From positions 186,001 to 250,000 of the forward strand of contig NZ_VXLC01000016.1 of NCBI RefSeq assembly GCF_008704205.1: a stretch of DNA of 64,000 nt. The letters are read 5' to 3'. Position 1 is the stretch's first letter; each line of letters opens with the position of its first letter. Made by a program: the position numbers and the translations under genes. Under the pieces are notes generated by a model that made no database searches, had not been told where the DNA came from, and was given only the letters and a program-made list of their open reading frames with translations. The DNA is from Nocardia colli (GTDB lineage: Bacteria; Actinomycetota; Actinomycetes; Mycobacteriales; Mycobacteriaceae). This document shows, in pieces, positions 32,750 through 41,826 of this stretch.

Positions 32750-34884
32750 CGGCGGATACCACCGCCGCGCTCAGCCCCGCTCCACTGAATTCCGGTGAGC
32801 CAACGGGATTCGGCGGGGCGGGCTCGGTGACGCTGGTGGAGGGCGGCACCTTCTGCCTGTCGAACCGGCTCGGCGATGTCGAGCCGGGCCGTCCGCACGG
32901 CCTGTTCTTCCGGGACGCGCGGGTCATCTCCCGGTGGGAGCTGCTGGTGGACGGCCATCTGCCGGAACCACTTTCGGTGCTCAGCCCGGAGGCGTTCGCG
33001 GCGCGGTTCGTGCTGCGCAGACCACCGACGGCCGGGCTGGCCGACAGCACGCTGTTGGTGGTGCGCGAGCGGATCGTCGCCGACGGCATGCACGAGGTGC
33101 TGACGCTGGAGAACATGGGCCGCGAGCCCACGGCGGTCACCCTCGAATTGCATGTCGACGCGGACTTCGTCGACCTGTTCGCGGTCAAGGAGGGGCGGGC
33201 CGGCAACGGCCGGTCCGAGGTGACGGTGGCCGAGGGCGAGCTGCTGTTCCATGATCGGGTCGATCGGATGCGCGGGCTCTCGGTGTCCGCGACGATCGAA
33301 CCCACGGTATTGCCGGGCACGTTGATGTGGCGGGTGGTCGTGCCCGTCGGCGGGAGCTGGCAGACCGAGATCACCGCGCAGCCCACGCTCGGTAATCAGC
33401 GGTTCCAGGCGCCGCTGGCCCCCGGCGAGCACTATGGGGTCAGCGCTCCCGGCCGCAAGATCGCCGCCTGGCGGCACACCGCCACCGACATCGGGGCGTC
33501 GCTTCCGGAGCTGAGTCAGGTGCTGCGGCGCACCGAAAGCGACTTGGGCGCCTTGCAGATTCACGACGACTCCGGTGTGAACAGACCGTTCGTCGCGGCC
33601 GGCGCGCCCTGGTTCATGACGCTGTTCGGCCGCGACAGCCTGCTCACCGCGTGGATGGCGTTGCCGCTCGAGGTGGACCTGGCGCTCGGCACGTTGCAGC
33701 AATTGGCGGAACTGCAAGGGCAGACGGTGAATCCGCTGACCGAGGAGGAGCCGGGGCGGATCATGCACGAGATGCGTCGCGGCCCGGCGGGCGGGCTGGT
33801 GCTCGGCGGCAACATCTATTACGGAACCGTCGACGCCACACCGCTTTTCGTGATGCTGTTGGCCGAATGCCTGCGCTGGGGCGCGGATCCGGCGGCGATC
33901 AGCGAGCTGCTGCCCGCGGCCGACGCGGCGCTGGACTGGATCAGGGACTACGGCGATCGGGACGGCGACGGGTTCGTCGAATACTGCCGCGCCACCGATC
34001 GCGGCCTGGTCAACCAGGGGTGGAAAGACAGCTGGGACGGCGTCAACGACCTGGAGGGCCACGTCTCCGAGGCGCCGATCGCGCTGTGCGAGGTCCAGGG
34101 TTACGTGCATGCCGCGCTGCTGGCCCGCGCCGAACTCGCCGACGCCTTCGACGACCCGTCCCGCGCGGCCGAACTGCGCGATCAGGCGGCCGAACTGCGC
34201 GGCAAGTTCGCCGAACAGTTCTGGCTGCCCGAGCGCGGGTGGTATGCCATCGCACTCGACAAGGGGAAGCGTCGCGTCGACGCGCTGACCAGCAATGTGG
34301 CGCACTGTCTTTGGTCCGGCATCGCCAGTGACGTGCACGCCGCCGAACTGGTGCAACGACTTTCGGGACCGGAGATGGACAGCGGCTTCGGCCTGCGCAC
34401 CCTGTCCTCGGACATGGGCGCCTACAACCCGATGAGCTACCACTGCGGCTCGGTGTGGCCGCACGACACCGCCATCGCGGTGGCCGGCCTGCTGCGCTAC
34501 CGGCACGTGCCCGGCGCGGTCGACCTCGCGACCCGCCTCGCCACCGGATTGCTCGACGCCGCAGCGGCTTTCGACGGCAGACTACCCGAGCTGTACTGCG
34601 GGTTCCCGCGCTCGAGATTCCCGGCCCCGGTGCCCTATCCGACCTCTTGCTCACCGCAGGCCTGGGCGAGCGCGGCACCGCTGCTGCTGGTGCGGGCGTT
34701 CCTCGGCCTCGACCCCGACGTGCCCAACCGCACGATCACCGTGCGCCCGCTGGTGCCGCCGGAGTGGGGCCGAATCACCTTGTCCGCCTTGCGTCTCGGG
34801 CCGATCACCGTCGATCTCGAGGTAGAGGGCGCGCAGGTCACCGCCGCCCGCCTACCCGACGATTGGCAACTGGTCACCAGATGA
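32746..34884 (+). CDS. glycogen-debranching-type amylo-alpha-1,6-glucosidase
   Basis: 712 aa from GTG at 32746. The N-terminal bacterial glycogen-debranching domain (about 25-230) has VTLVEGGTFCLSNRLGDVEPGRPHGLFFRDARVIS. The C-terminal (alpha/alpha)6 catalytic barrel (about 270-640) has GAPWFMTLFGRDSLLTAWM, DRDGDGFVEYCR, NQGWKDSWDG and SVWPHDTAIAVAGLLRY. The family removes alpha-1,6 glucose branches or related residues. It is co-translated with the GT4 gene before it and the small gene after it. Confidence 0.9.
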   Translation: MTADTTAALSPAPLNSGEPTGFGGAGSVTLVEGGTFCLSNRLGDVEPGRPHGLFFRDARVISRWELLVDGHLPEPLSVLSPEAFAARFVLRRPPTAGLADSTLLVVRERIVADGMHEVLTLENMGREPTAVTLELHVDADFVDLFAVKEGRAGNGRSEVTVAEGELLFHDRVDRMRGLSVSATIEPTVLPGTLMWRVVVPVGGSWQTEITAQPTLGNQRFQAPLAPGEHYGVSAPGRKIAAWRHTATDIGASLPELSQVLRRTESDLGALQIHDDSGVNRPFVAAGAPWFMTLFGRDSLLTAWMALPLEVDLALGTLQQLAELQGQTVNPLTEEEPGRIMHEMRRGPAGGLVLGGNIYYGTVDATPLFVMLLAECLRWGADPAAISELLPAADAALDWIRDYGDRDGDGFVEYCRATDRGLVNQGWKDSWDGVNDLEGHVSEAPIALCEVQGYVHAALLARAELADAFDDPSRAAELRDQAAELRGKFAEQFWLPERGWYAIALDKGKRRVDALTSNVAHCLWSGIASDVHAAELVQRLSGPEMDSGFGLRTLSSDMGAYNPMSYHCGSVWPHDTAIAVAGLLRYRHVPGAVDLATRLATGLLDAAAAFDGRLPELYCGFPRSRFPAPVPYPTSCSPQAWASAAPLLLVRAFLGLDPDVPNRTITVRPLVPPEWGRITLSALRLGPITVDLEVEGAQVTAARLPDDWQLVTR

Positions 34885-35129
34885 ATACCTTCATTTCGGT
34901 CATGCTGTTCACGCGGATAGACGACGCAGGCTGGAGGCGCACCATGCAGACATCGCTGGATATGCGGGACCTGTGGAGCTCACAGCACCGCGACTGCACC
35001 ATCGAACCCCTCGACCTGGACATGGACCTCGCCCAGTTCGTCCGCAGCACCCACGCCGGCCACGGCCCCGACTGCTGCCAATACCTGGCCGCCTCGGCGT
35101 ACTACTTCGACCACGCCGAAGTGGGCTGA
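34881..35129 (+). CDS. small hypothetical protein in the GT4-glucosidase operon
   Basis: 82 aa from ATG at 34881, overlapping the glucosidase stop (ATGA). ATG at 34944 would give 61 aa. The sequence ends HAGHGPDCCQYLAASAYYFDHAEVG, with paired Cys and several His; WSSQHRDCTIEPLDLDMDL lies in the middle. No known family was recognised. Overlap coupling is the best support for translation. Confidence 0.55.
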   Translation: MNTFISVMLFTRIDDAGWRRTMQTSLDMRDLWSSQHRDCTIEPLDLDMDLAQFVRSTHAGHGPDCCQYLAASAYYFDHAEVG

Positions 35130-35163
35130 CGCCAACGTTGGCCGGTCGAGTCTGCGGTCAAGC

Positions 35164-35180
35164 GTGACGAAAGTCTGACG
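35164..35180 (-). promoter_or_regulatory. candidate response-regulator box upstream of the epimerase
   Basis: Read on the minus strand: CGTCAGACTTTCGTCAC. Two CGTCA half sites start 11 bases apart, the spacing used by OmpR-type regulators. 14 of 17 bases match the site at 39499. It is 119 bases before the epimerase start. Confidence 0.55.
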
Positions 35181-35298
35181 CTGCGGCGTGGTCAGCCCCG
35201 CGCGGAGCCTGGACCAGGCACGATCGGGGCATGACGTCAGCTCCAGCGAAAGTGATCGTGGTTGTCGCCCGGGCCGGGCGGCTGTCGAAAGGGCAGGG

Positions 35299-36366
35299 GT
35301 GAGTGGCGTGCGGGTGTTGCTGACCGGGGCTGCCGGGTTCATCGGGTCGCATATTCGGCGTGCGCTGGACGCTGCGGGACACGAGGTGATTTCGCTCGAT
35401 CTGATGGTGTCCGCGGCGCACGGTCCGGCTGCATCGACTCCCGACGGCATCGAGCGGGTGGATGTTCGTGATGGAGCGGCGCTCGATGGGGTGCTGCGTG
35501 GCGTCGATGTGGTCTGTCATCAGGCCGCGGTGGTCGGTAACGGAGTGAGTGCGCAGGATGCGCCTGCCTATGCGAGTCATAACGACTTCGGGACCGCGGT
35601 CTTGCTGGCGGCGATGGATCGGGCCGGGTGTCGTCGGCTGGTGCTCGCGTCCTCGATGGTCGTGTACGGCGAGGGCCGGTATCGCGGCGAGCGTTGCGGC
35701 GCAGTCGAAGTCGGTGTTCGCCGGATCGAGGACCTGGATGCCGGGATGTTCGAGTACCGCTGTCCGGACAGCGGCGAGATACTCACCTGGGACTCCGTGC
35801 ACGAGGATGCGCCGTTGCGCCCGCGCAGCTTGTACGCGGCGAGCAAACTCGCGCAGGAGAATTACGCTTCGGCCTGGGCCGCGGTGACGGGGTCGTCGGT
35901 GACCGCTCTGCGCTATCACAACGTCTACGGCGACGATATGCCCAGGGACACACCCTATTCCGGGGTCGCGGCGATCTTCCGGTCCGCGCTGGAGGCAGGG
36001 CAGCCGCCGCAGGTGTATGAGGATGGCGGGCAGACAAGGGATTTCGTGCACGTCACCGATATCGCCGCGGCGAACCTCGCCGCGGTCGAGCAGCCGCTGC
36101 CCGGTTTCGTCCCGCTCAATGTCTCCTCCGGACGTCCCATCACGATCCGGGAGGTCGCGGTCACGCTGGCCGCGGCGCGCGGCGGGCCGGACCCGGTGGT
36201 GACCGGACGCTATCGGCCCGGCGACGTGCGACATGTGGTCGCGGATCCGGACAAGGCAAGGCGCGCTCTGGGTTTCGCCGCGCGAGTGGATCCGGTCACC
36301 GGTCTCACCGAGTTCGCGTTCGCGCCGCTGCGCAGCAGCGCGGGGGTGTGCGCGCCGACCTTGTGA
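35299..36366 (+). CDS. NAD-dependent epimerase/dehydratase (extended SDR)
   Basis: 355 aa from GTG at 35299, chosen because the Rossmann motif then starts at once: VRVLLTGAAGFIGSHI (G-x-x-G-x-x-G). The active-site SSMVVYG serine and SLYAASKLAQENY (Y-x-x-x-K) are in place. Further marks are RYHNVYGDDMPRDTPYSGVAAIF and GQTRDFVHVTDIAAANL, as in NDP-sugar epimerases. An insertion around residues 130-160 has a single Cys and acidic residues. It converges directly on the sensor kinase stop and carries the shared regulatory box, so it likely supplies a sugar for the cluster at 39562. Confidence 0.92.
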   Translation: MSGVRVLLTGAAGFIGSHIRRALDAAGHEVISLDLMVSAAHGPAASTPDGIERVDVRDGAALDGVLRGVDVVCHQAAVVGNGVSAQDAPAYASHNDFGTAVLLAAMDRAGCRRLVLASSMVVYGEGRYRGERCGAVEVGVRRIEDLDAGMFEYRCPDSGEILTWDSVHEDAPLRPRSLYAASKLAQENYASAWAAVTGSSVTALRYHNVYGDDMPRDTPYSGVAAIFRSALEAGQPPQVYEDGGQTRDFVHVTDIAAANLAAVEQPLPGFVPLNVSSGRPITIREVAVTLAAARGGPDPVVTGRYRPGDVRHVVADPDKARRALGFAARVDPVTGLTEFAFAPLRSSAGVCAPTL

Positions 36367-37392
36367 TCAGTTGCCGGACAGGGGCAGGCGAACCTCGAAA
36401 CGGCTACCCGTAGGCCGATTCTCGGCGGTGATATCGCCGCGGTGCGCCTCGACCAAGCCGGCGGCGATCGCCAATCCCATTCCGCTGCCGGTGGGTACGC
36501 CGTCCGCGGCGACCGGCGAACGGGCCGCGGTGCCGCGGTAGGCGACCTCGAAGATGCGCGGCAGATCCGCCTCGGCGATGCCGGGCCCGGTGTCGTCGAC
36601 CCTGGCCCACGCCTGACCGTCGGCGGCGCCCGCCGAGATGGCGACCTCGCCGCCGGGCGGGGTGTGCGCGATGGCGTTGGACACCAGGTTGGTCAGCACC
36701 CGGCCGAGCGCCTGATCGTTGGCCGCCACGACGATTCGGGAATCCGGCTGCTCCGCCCGCAGTTCGACCTGCGCGCGTTCGGCGGTCGGGCGGTTCGCGG
36801 CGAGCACCTCATCGATCAGCTCGCGCAGATCGACCGGTTCCAGCTCGAGTCGCAGCGCCCCCGCGTTGATCTTCGACATCTCGAACAGGTCGTCGACCAT
36901 CCGGGAGAGCCGGTTGGTCTCGATACCGATCTGCTCGGCATAGGAGGCCACGTCGGCCTGCCCGCTGACCACACCGTCCGACAGCGCCTCGGCCATCGCC
37001 CGAATCCCCGCCAACGGGGTACGCAGATCGTGGCTCACCCAGGCGACCAGCTCACGCCGTGACTTTTCCGACGCCCGTTCCTGCTCACGGATCTGTTTCT
37101 CCCAGACCATCTTTCGCGCCTGCTCGCGGCCGAGCAGGACCGCGGCGGGCACAGTGACCGCCGCGACGATACCGAGCACCACCGCGGTGCGCTGGAGCTG
37201 CTCGGTGAACATCAGGCCACTGACGCCGATGACGCCCGCGAGGGTGGACAGCGTCGGAATCAGCACCAGCACAGCCATACTCGTGGTCACCGAGCGATTA
37301 CTGGTGGCGCGCAGGATCACCGCGCCGATCAGCACCACCGGCAGCGAGCAGGCCAGCGAGTACAGGATCAGCTGGGTGGTGTCCTCAGGCAT
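36367..37392 (-). CDS. sensor histidine kinase
   Basis: 341 aa. Three hydrophobic segments lie in the first 90 residues, with little outside the membrane, so the signal is probably sensed in the membrane or by a partner. The HisKA box is VAWVSHDLRTPLAGIRAMAE (phospho-His near residue 121). The ATPase domain has NLVSNAIAHTPPG (N box), DDTGPGI (G1) and GSGMGLAIAAGLVEAH (G2). Its start overlaps the response-regulator stop by 8 bases. Its gene ends exactly at the epimerase stop. Confidence 0.95.
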   Translation of the reverse strand: MPEDTTQLILYSLACSLPVVLIGAVILRATSNRSVTTSMAVLVLIPTLSTLAGVIGVSGLMFTEQLQRTAVVLGIVAAVTVPAAVLLGREQARKMVWEKQIREQERASEKSRRELVAWVSHDLRTPLAGIRAMAEALSDGVVSGQADVASYAEQIGIETNRLSRMVDDLFEMSKINAGALRLELEPVDLRELIDEVLAANRPTAERAQVELRAEQPDSRIVVAANDQALGRVLTNLVSNAIAHTPPGGEVAISAGAADGQAWARVDDTGPGIAEADLPRIFEVAYRGTAARSPVAADGVPTGSGMGLAIAAGLVEAHRGDITAENRPTGSRFEVRLPLSGN

Positions 37393-38089
37393 CGACGGCT
37401 CCGTTTCCCGGTTCGGTTCGCGCCCAGGCGTATCCGCGACCCCACACCGTTTCGATGCGGTGGCGGGCGCCGAGTTTCGCGCGTAATCGCTTGATGTGCA
37501 CGGTGACCGTGGACAGGTCGCCGAAGTCCCAGCCCCACACCTGGGCGAGCAACTGCTCGCGGCTGAACACCTGCTGCGGATGCTGGAGCAGGAAGACCAG
37601 CAGATCGAACTCGCGGGGCGTGAGGTCCACCGGAGCGCCGTCCACCAGCGCGAGCCGGAAAGCGGGCCGCACCTCGATCGCGCCGTCGCGCAACGCCGGT
37701 GGCGCGTCGTCGCGCACCACCTGCGCGCGCCGCAGCACCGACGCGACCCGCAGCGCGAGCTCGCGGGGGCTGAACGGCTTGGTGACGTAGTCGTCGGCGC
37801 CCGCCTCCAGCCCGAGTACTCGGTCGTCCTCGTCGCCGAGCGCGGTGAGCAGGATGACCGGCGTCTGCGGGCGCGGCCCCGAGCGGATCGCGCGGCAGAT
37901 CTCGATGCCGTCCGGCGCGGGCATCATCACGTCGAGCACGGCCAGGTCGATCTGCTCGTCCGTGTCCGCCAATGCGGCCAAAGTGGCTGGGCCGTCGGCG
38001 GTTTCGCGGACGGTCAGCCCGTCGCGTTCGAGGTAGCGCCGCACCACGTCCCGGACGACGGGATCGTCGTCGGCGATCAGGATGGTCAT
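37385..38089 (-). CDS. OmpR/PhoB-family response regulator
   Basis: 234 aa. The receiver domain (about 1-115) has acidic DDD near residue 7, the phospho-acceptor in VLDVMMP (Asp about 53) and KPF (Lys about 105). The winged-helix output domain (about 130-228) has LTPREFDLLVFLLQHPQQVFSREQLLAQVWG and TVTVHIKRLRAKLG. The partner kinase overlaps downstream. Such regulators bind direct repeats with an 11-bp period, as found at 39499 and 35164. Confidence 0.95.
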   Translation of the reverse strand: MTILIADDDPVVRDVVRRYLERDGLTVRETADGPATLAALADTDEQIDLAVLDVMMPAPDGIEICRAIRSGPRPQTPVILLTALGDEDDRVLGLEAGADDYVTKPFSPRELALRVASVLRRAQVVRDDAPPALRDGAIEVRPAFRLALVDGAPVDLTPREFDLLVFLLQHPQQVFSREQLLAQVWGWDFGDLSTVTVHIKRLRAKLGARHRIETVWGRGYAWARTEPGNGAVDA

Positions 38090-38093
38090 CGTT

Positions 38094-39446
38094 TCACCAA
38101 TTCGTCAGGATCGAGTGGGCCAGCACCAGGGTGCCGAGGCCCTGCACCGCGAGCCAGCCGCGGGCGGTGGACCGGGGTAGGAACGCGGTGGCGGCGAGCA
38201 GCCACATATCGAACGGTAACCAGATGCGTTCGGTTTCCGCCTTACTCAGCCCGCTGATGTCCGCGGCCAGGATCGCGCACAGGGCCGCGGCCACGAGCAG
38301 CGCCGCCGGATCGAGGGTGCGCAGCACCCGCGGGGACACCGCGCGATGCAGCGCAGCGGCGGTCGCGAGGCCGACCGCACAGACCGTCGCGGCGAGATTG
38401 CCCCACCACCAATACGCGTACGACCGATTCTTGGCGACGCCTTGGTAATAGCGTTCTACCACCAGGTGATAGCCGTCGAGCCACCAGAATCCGGACAGTG
38501 TGAAGGCAGCGACGACCACCAAAGCGCCGGCCAGCGCGGGCAGCAGCGGCCGGACGGTCCGGCCCGCGATCAGGACGGCCACCGCGGGTATCGCCATCAA
38601 CGTCAATCCATAACTGAGGTAGATGCCGAAGGCGAACAGCATCCCCGCCGCGACCGCCGCGACCTGACTGCCCGCGGGCCGAGCGGCGAGCGCGAGCAAT
38701 GCGACCGCCCACGCGGTGACGCCGGCGAACATCGCGTCGGCGGAGACGGCGATCCAGACCGCGGCGGGCGCCAGGGTCAGAAACGGTAGGGCGGCTCGCG
38801 CCCGATCCTCGGCGCCGAGCGCGCGCAGCGCGACCGCCACCGCGACCACCGCGCTGGTGCCGATCAGCATGCAGGCCAAGGCCGCCCAGGTACTGCCACC
38901 GAGACCGATACGATCCAGCAGCACGAAGAACAGCAGTGCGCCCGGCGGATGTCCGGATACGTGGGTGGTCCACGAGTCCGGCTGGAAATCGAGGATGCGA
39001 TCGGAGAATCCGCGCAGCATCGCGCCGATGTCGGTGACGCCGCCGACCTCGTGCAGGTATTCGTTCGGATCTTTGAACCGGTCGGTGAAGCCGCGATGCC
39101 AGCCGTCGACCATGGCCAGCGCGAACGTCCAGCCGACCGCGGTGACCCACGCCAGCGCCAGCAGCCGCCGCCAGGTCAACCGTTGGGCCAGCGCCGGACC
39201 TTGCACGGCAATGAAGGCCGCGATGACGATGGCAGGACCGGTGCCCCAGCCGATGTGCGGAACCCAGGAACCGAAGATCGGCGCGGCGGCCGCATAGAGT
39301 TTGCTGGTCCATTGCGCACTGGCGATTCTCGGGATGATGAACGCTGTCGCGACCAGTGTGGCGGCGAGGCCGGCACTGATCAGGTCACCGCGGACACGGA
39401 CACGCGGCTGGGCTGCGACCTCGGAGACGTCATGCACGGCTATCAC
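38094..39446 (-). CDS. polytopic membrane protein, GT-C-like glycosyltransferase candidate
   Basis: 450 aa from GTG at 39446, with about ten or more transmembrane segments. The first outer loop has RFKDPNEYLHEVGGV and SWTTHVSGHPPGALLFF. An HPPG-type motif with nearby acids and several Trp/Tyr-rich loops (GFWWLDGYHLVVERYY) are typical of polyprenyl-phosphate-dependent GT-C enzymes. It ends 4 bases before the response regulator, so it is the first gene of a membrane protein-regulator-kinase operon. It might also help the kinase sense its glycan. Confidence 0.75.
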   Translation of the reverse strand: MIAVHDVSEVAAQPRVRVRGDLISAGLAATLVATAFIIPRIASAQWTSKLYAAAAPIFGSWVPHIGWGTGPAIVIAAFIAVQGPALAQRLTWRRLLALAWVTAVGWTFALAMVDGWHRGFTDRFKDPNEYLHEVGGVTDIGAMLRGFSDRILDFQPDSWTTHVSGHPPGALLFFVLLDRIGLGGSTWAALACMLIGTSAVVAVAVALRALGAEDRARAALPFLTLAPAAVWIAVSADAMFAGVTAWAVALLALAARPAGSQVAAVAAGMLFAFGIYLSYGLTLMAIPAVAVLIAGRTVRPLLPALAGALVVVAAFTLSGFWWLDGYHLVVERYYQGVAKNRSYAYWWWGNLAATVCAVGLATAAALHRAVSPRVLRTLDPAALLVAAALCAILAADISGLSKAETERIWLPFDMWLLAATAFLPRSTARGWLAVQGLGTLVLAHSILTNW

Positions 39447-39498
39447 GATAGGTGGACCATCGGGCGGTTACCGCTGTTCCGACCGCTTTTTCTGACGA

Positions 39499-39515
39499 CG
39501 TCACTGTTTCGTCAC
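39499..39515 (+). promoter_or_regulatory. candidate response-regulator box in the divergent promoter
   Basis: CGTCACTGTTTCGTCAC: two CGTCAC half sites 11 bases apart. It lies between the divergent starts at 39446 and 39562, where it could control both operons, including the regulator itself. It matches the site ahead of the epimerase at 14 of 17 positions. Confidence 0.6.
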
Positions 39516-39561
39516 AGGTTTTTCGGCCGTGCGGGGACTCCGACGGCTTAGCGTCATTCTC

Positions 39562-40233
39562 GTGACTCGAACCCAGGGTGATCCGGACGGAGTGACCGTG
39601 GTGATTCCGTGCCGAGACGAAGCTGATGCGTTGCCCGATGTGCTTGCCGCCATCCCCGCGGGGTACCACGCGCTGGTCGTGGACAACGGATCGACCGACC
39701 AGACGGCGGCCGTCGCCCGCGCTCGTGGCGCCACGGTGGTGCACGAGGGCAGACCGGGCTACGGCGCCGCGGTCCAAACGGGCATCGCGGCGGCGCGCAC
39801 CGACCTGGTCGCGGTGCTCGACGGGGACGGATCGATGGATCCCGGCGAGCTGCCCCGCCTGGTCGAATTGGTCCGTGGCGGAGCCGATCTCGCGGTCGGA
39901 CGCCGACGCCCGACGCGCGCCGGGGTCTGGCCTTGGCACGCGCGGCTCGGCAATCTGCTGATCGCTCGTCGGCTGCGGCGCAAATACGGTCTGCCCGTGC
40001 ACGATATCGGCGCGATGCGAGTGGCGCGGCGCGGGCGGATGCTGTCGCTCGGGCCGCTGCACCTGCGTTCCGGGTATCCGCTCGAGCTGCTCGTCGGTGC
40101 CGCGGGCGCCGGTTGGCAGGTGGTCGAGCGGGACATCGCCTATCGGCCACGAGCCGGGGGAGTGTCGAAGGTTTCGGGGTCCTGGATCGGGACGGCGCGG
40201 GCCACCAAGGATTTCCTGGCGGTGCTGCGATGA
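39562..40233 (+). CDS. family 2 glycosyltransferase (polyprenyl-phosphate type)
   Basis: 223 aa from GTG at 39562. GT-A motifs: GVTVVIPCRDEADALPDVLAAIP, HALVVDNGSTDQTAAVARARGA, VAVLDGDGSMDPGEL (DxD) and VHDIGAMRVARRG. The C terminus VVERDIAYRPRAGGVSKVSGSW has the R-x-x-G-x-SK(V/I) motif of DPM/DolP-Glc-like transferases. There are no membrane segments. It starts a chain of overlapping genes, with its stop overlapping the DUF2064 start (ATGA). Confidence 0.92.
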   Translation: MTRTQGDPDGVTVVIPCRDEADALPDVLAAIPAGYHALVVDNGSTDQTAAVARARGATVVHEGRPGYGAAVQTGIAAARTDLVAVLDGDGSMDPGELPRLVELVRGGADLAVGRRRPTRAGVWPWHARLGNLLIARRLRRKYGLPVHDIGAMRVARRGRMLSLGPLHLRSGYPLELLVGAAGAGWQVVERDIAYRPRAGGVSKVSGSWIGTARATKDFLAVLR

Positions 40234-40910
40234 GTCCCTGTGCCGCAACGCTGTTGGTGATCGCCAAGGCGCCGATCGCCGGGTTCGCCAAGACTCGATT
40301 GACCCCGCCGTTGACGCCGCGGGAAGCCGCGCGGGTGGCCGCCGCGGCACTGCTCGACACCCTCGATTCGGTGCTGCGTAGCGACGTCGCCCATCGGGTG
40401 GTCGCGTTCACCGGAGACCTGGCAGCCGCCGAGTGCAGTCGTGAATTGTCTACCGCGCTGGCTCAATTCGAGGTGATCCCGCAGCGTGGCGACGGCTTCG
40501 GTGCGCGGCTCGCCAACGCCCATGCCGACGCCGCAAGGTTCGGTGCACCGGTTCTCCAGATCGGCATGGACACACCGCAGATCGGGTCGGAGGTGCTGAC
40601 GGCGGCCGCGGTCGAACTCGTCGAGGGGGAGACCGCACTGCTCGGTCCGGCGGACGACGGCGGCTGGTGGGCGCTCGGTCTACCGAGTGCACAGCCTGCC
40701 CGGGTACTCGCCGACGTTCCGATGTCTACCGATCGGACCGGGGCGCTCACTCGGAAGGCAGTGCAGGACTGCGGATATCGGGTCGATCTTCTGCCGCAGT
40801 TCAGCGACGTCGACACCTTTGCCGATGCGTTGCGAGTAGCCGCGGAGTCCAGCGGCCGCTTCGCCCGCACCTTCGACGAGCTACGCGACCGCGGGTTGGT
40901 GCTGCGATGA
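40230..40910 (+). CDS. DUF2064 / TIGR04282-type nucleotidyltransferase-like protein
   Basis: 226 aa from ATG at 40230. It begins ATLLVIAKAPIAGFAKTRLTPPLTP, the pyrophosphorylase-like K-x-P-x-x-G-x-x-K-T-R-L motif. It continues VLQIGMDTPQIGSEVLTAA and LLGPADDGGWWALGL. Families of this type are named after arsenosugar biosynthesis, but most members sit in glycan clusters. The tail ELRDRGLVLR is duplicated in non-coding form downstream, so the true ancestral end probably lies at 41170 (see 40911-41166). Confidence 0.85.
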   Translation: MSPCAATLLVIAKAPIAGFAKTRLTPPLTPREAARVAAAALLDTLDSVLRSDVAHRVVAFTGDLAAAECSRELSTALAQFEVIPQRGDGFGARLANAHADAARFGAPVLQIGMDTPQIGSEVLTAAAVELVEGETALLGPADDGGWWALGLPSAQPARVLADVPMSTDRTGALTRKAVQDCGYRVDLLPQFSDVDTFADALRVAAESSGRFARTFDELRDRGLVLR

Positions 40911-41166
40911 ATTGCCTGGATCCCATGGGTTTCGCGGGTCGTGTTCAGCGTGGGGCAGTCCAGTCGTCGCGGCGGAACAGCGGCCGCCCGCCGCGCGCAT
41001 GGTCTGGTGTGATCAGGACAGTTTGCGACGCCGTTACGCGACCAGGGATTGGTGCTGCGACCGAGTGGGCCGCCTCAGCTGGGTTTGTGCGTCGGGTGCG
41101 CATTGTCGGCGGCCTTGCCTGCGTGGATGCGGTAAATAACCGACGCGAGCACGGGCTGGTGTGGCG
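40911..41166 (+). other. inserted or duplicated segment splitting an overlapping gene pair
   Basis: 256 bases without a gene inside an otherwise overlapping operon. The DUF2064 3' end (40881-40910) is echoed at about 41034-41061 and again at 41144-41170, the last time ending in ATGA on the methyltransferase start. Translations are RDRGLVLR-stop, RDQGLVLR and REHGLVWR-stop. This suggests an insertion that copied the gene end. Confidence 0.55.
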
Positions 41167-41826
41167 ATGATCGGCGCGGATTTCGACATCTTCGATCGTG
41201 CGCTGGCCGGTGAAAGATGTTGGATGCGTGCGGCGGACGGCACCCGGCACCGGTTGCCGACCCGGCGATGGCTCGGGCTCGCCGGCGGTGACAGTGGGGC
41301 CGATCGGGCGCTCACTCGCTGCTGCGACGGGCCGACTTTAGATCTGGGTTGCGGACCCGGACGACTGGTCGCGGCCCTGCTGCAACGCGGGGTGCTTGCG
41401 CTCGGCGTAGATATCTCGCCAACGGCGGTGGCTATCACCAGGTTTCGTGGTGCGCCCGCGTTGCGGCGGGATCTGTTCGGGCCGTTGCCGGGCGCGGGTC
41501 GGTGGTCGTACGCACTGCTGGCCGACGGCAACATCGGGATCGGCGGCGACCCGAGGCGGATCCTCGCGCGCACCGCGGAACTGCTCGCGCCGAATGGCCT
41601 GGCGATCGTCGAATTCGGGCGTCCCGGTAGCGGTTCGGTGACCCGGCAGATGCGGCTGGAGTCCCGGTCACGAGTCGGGTCCTGGTTTCCGTGGGCCTCG
41701 GTGGGGATCGATCACGCGGAATATCTCGCGCACGCCAGCGGGTTCCGGGTGCTGAACACCGCCGAGGTCGGCGGCAGGCACATCGCCTGGCTGCGCCGCC
41801 ATCGCGCTGCGGCGGTGATCGCATGA
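41167..41826 (+). CDS. class I SAM-dependent methyltransferase
   Basis: 219 aa from ATG at 41167 (GTG 41161 also possible). Motif I is TLDLGCGPGRLVAALLQRG, motif II region is ALGVDISPTAVAITR, and the post-I acidic turn and ILARTAELLAPNGLAIVEFG follow. The N-terminal 40 residues (FDIFDRALAGERCWMRAADGTRHRLPTRRWL) are conserved in this cluster type. The acceptor may be the glycan or the product of the oxidoreductase; neither is known. Confidence 0.9.
   Translation: MIGADFDIFDRALAGERCWMRAADGTRHRLPTRRWLGLAGGDSGADRALTRCCDGPTLDLGCGPGRLVAALLQRGVLALGVDISPTAVAITRFRGAPALRRDLFGPLPGAGRWSYALLADGNIGIGGDPRRILARTAELLAPNGLAIVEFGRPGSGSVTRQMRLESRSRVGSWFPWASVGIDHAEYLAHASGFRVLNTAEVGGRHIAWLRRHRAAAVIA

Noticed and set aside
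39511..39540. GTCACA in the divergent promoter as a SigJ promoter
   Set aside because: The bases 16 nt downstream (GGGGAC) do not fit CGTC; the motif is better explained as a half site of the response-regulator box.
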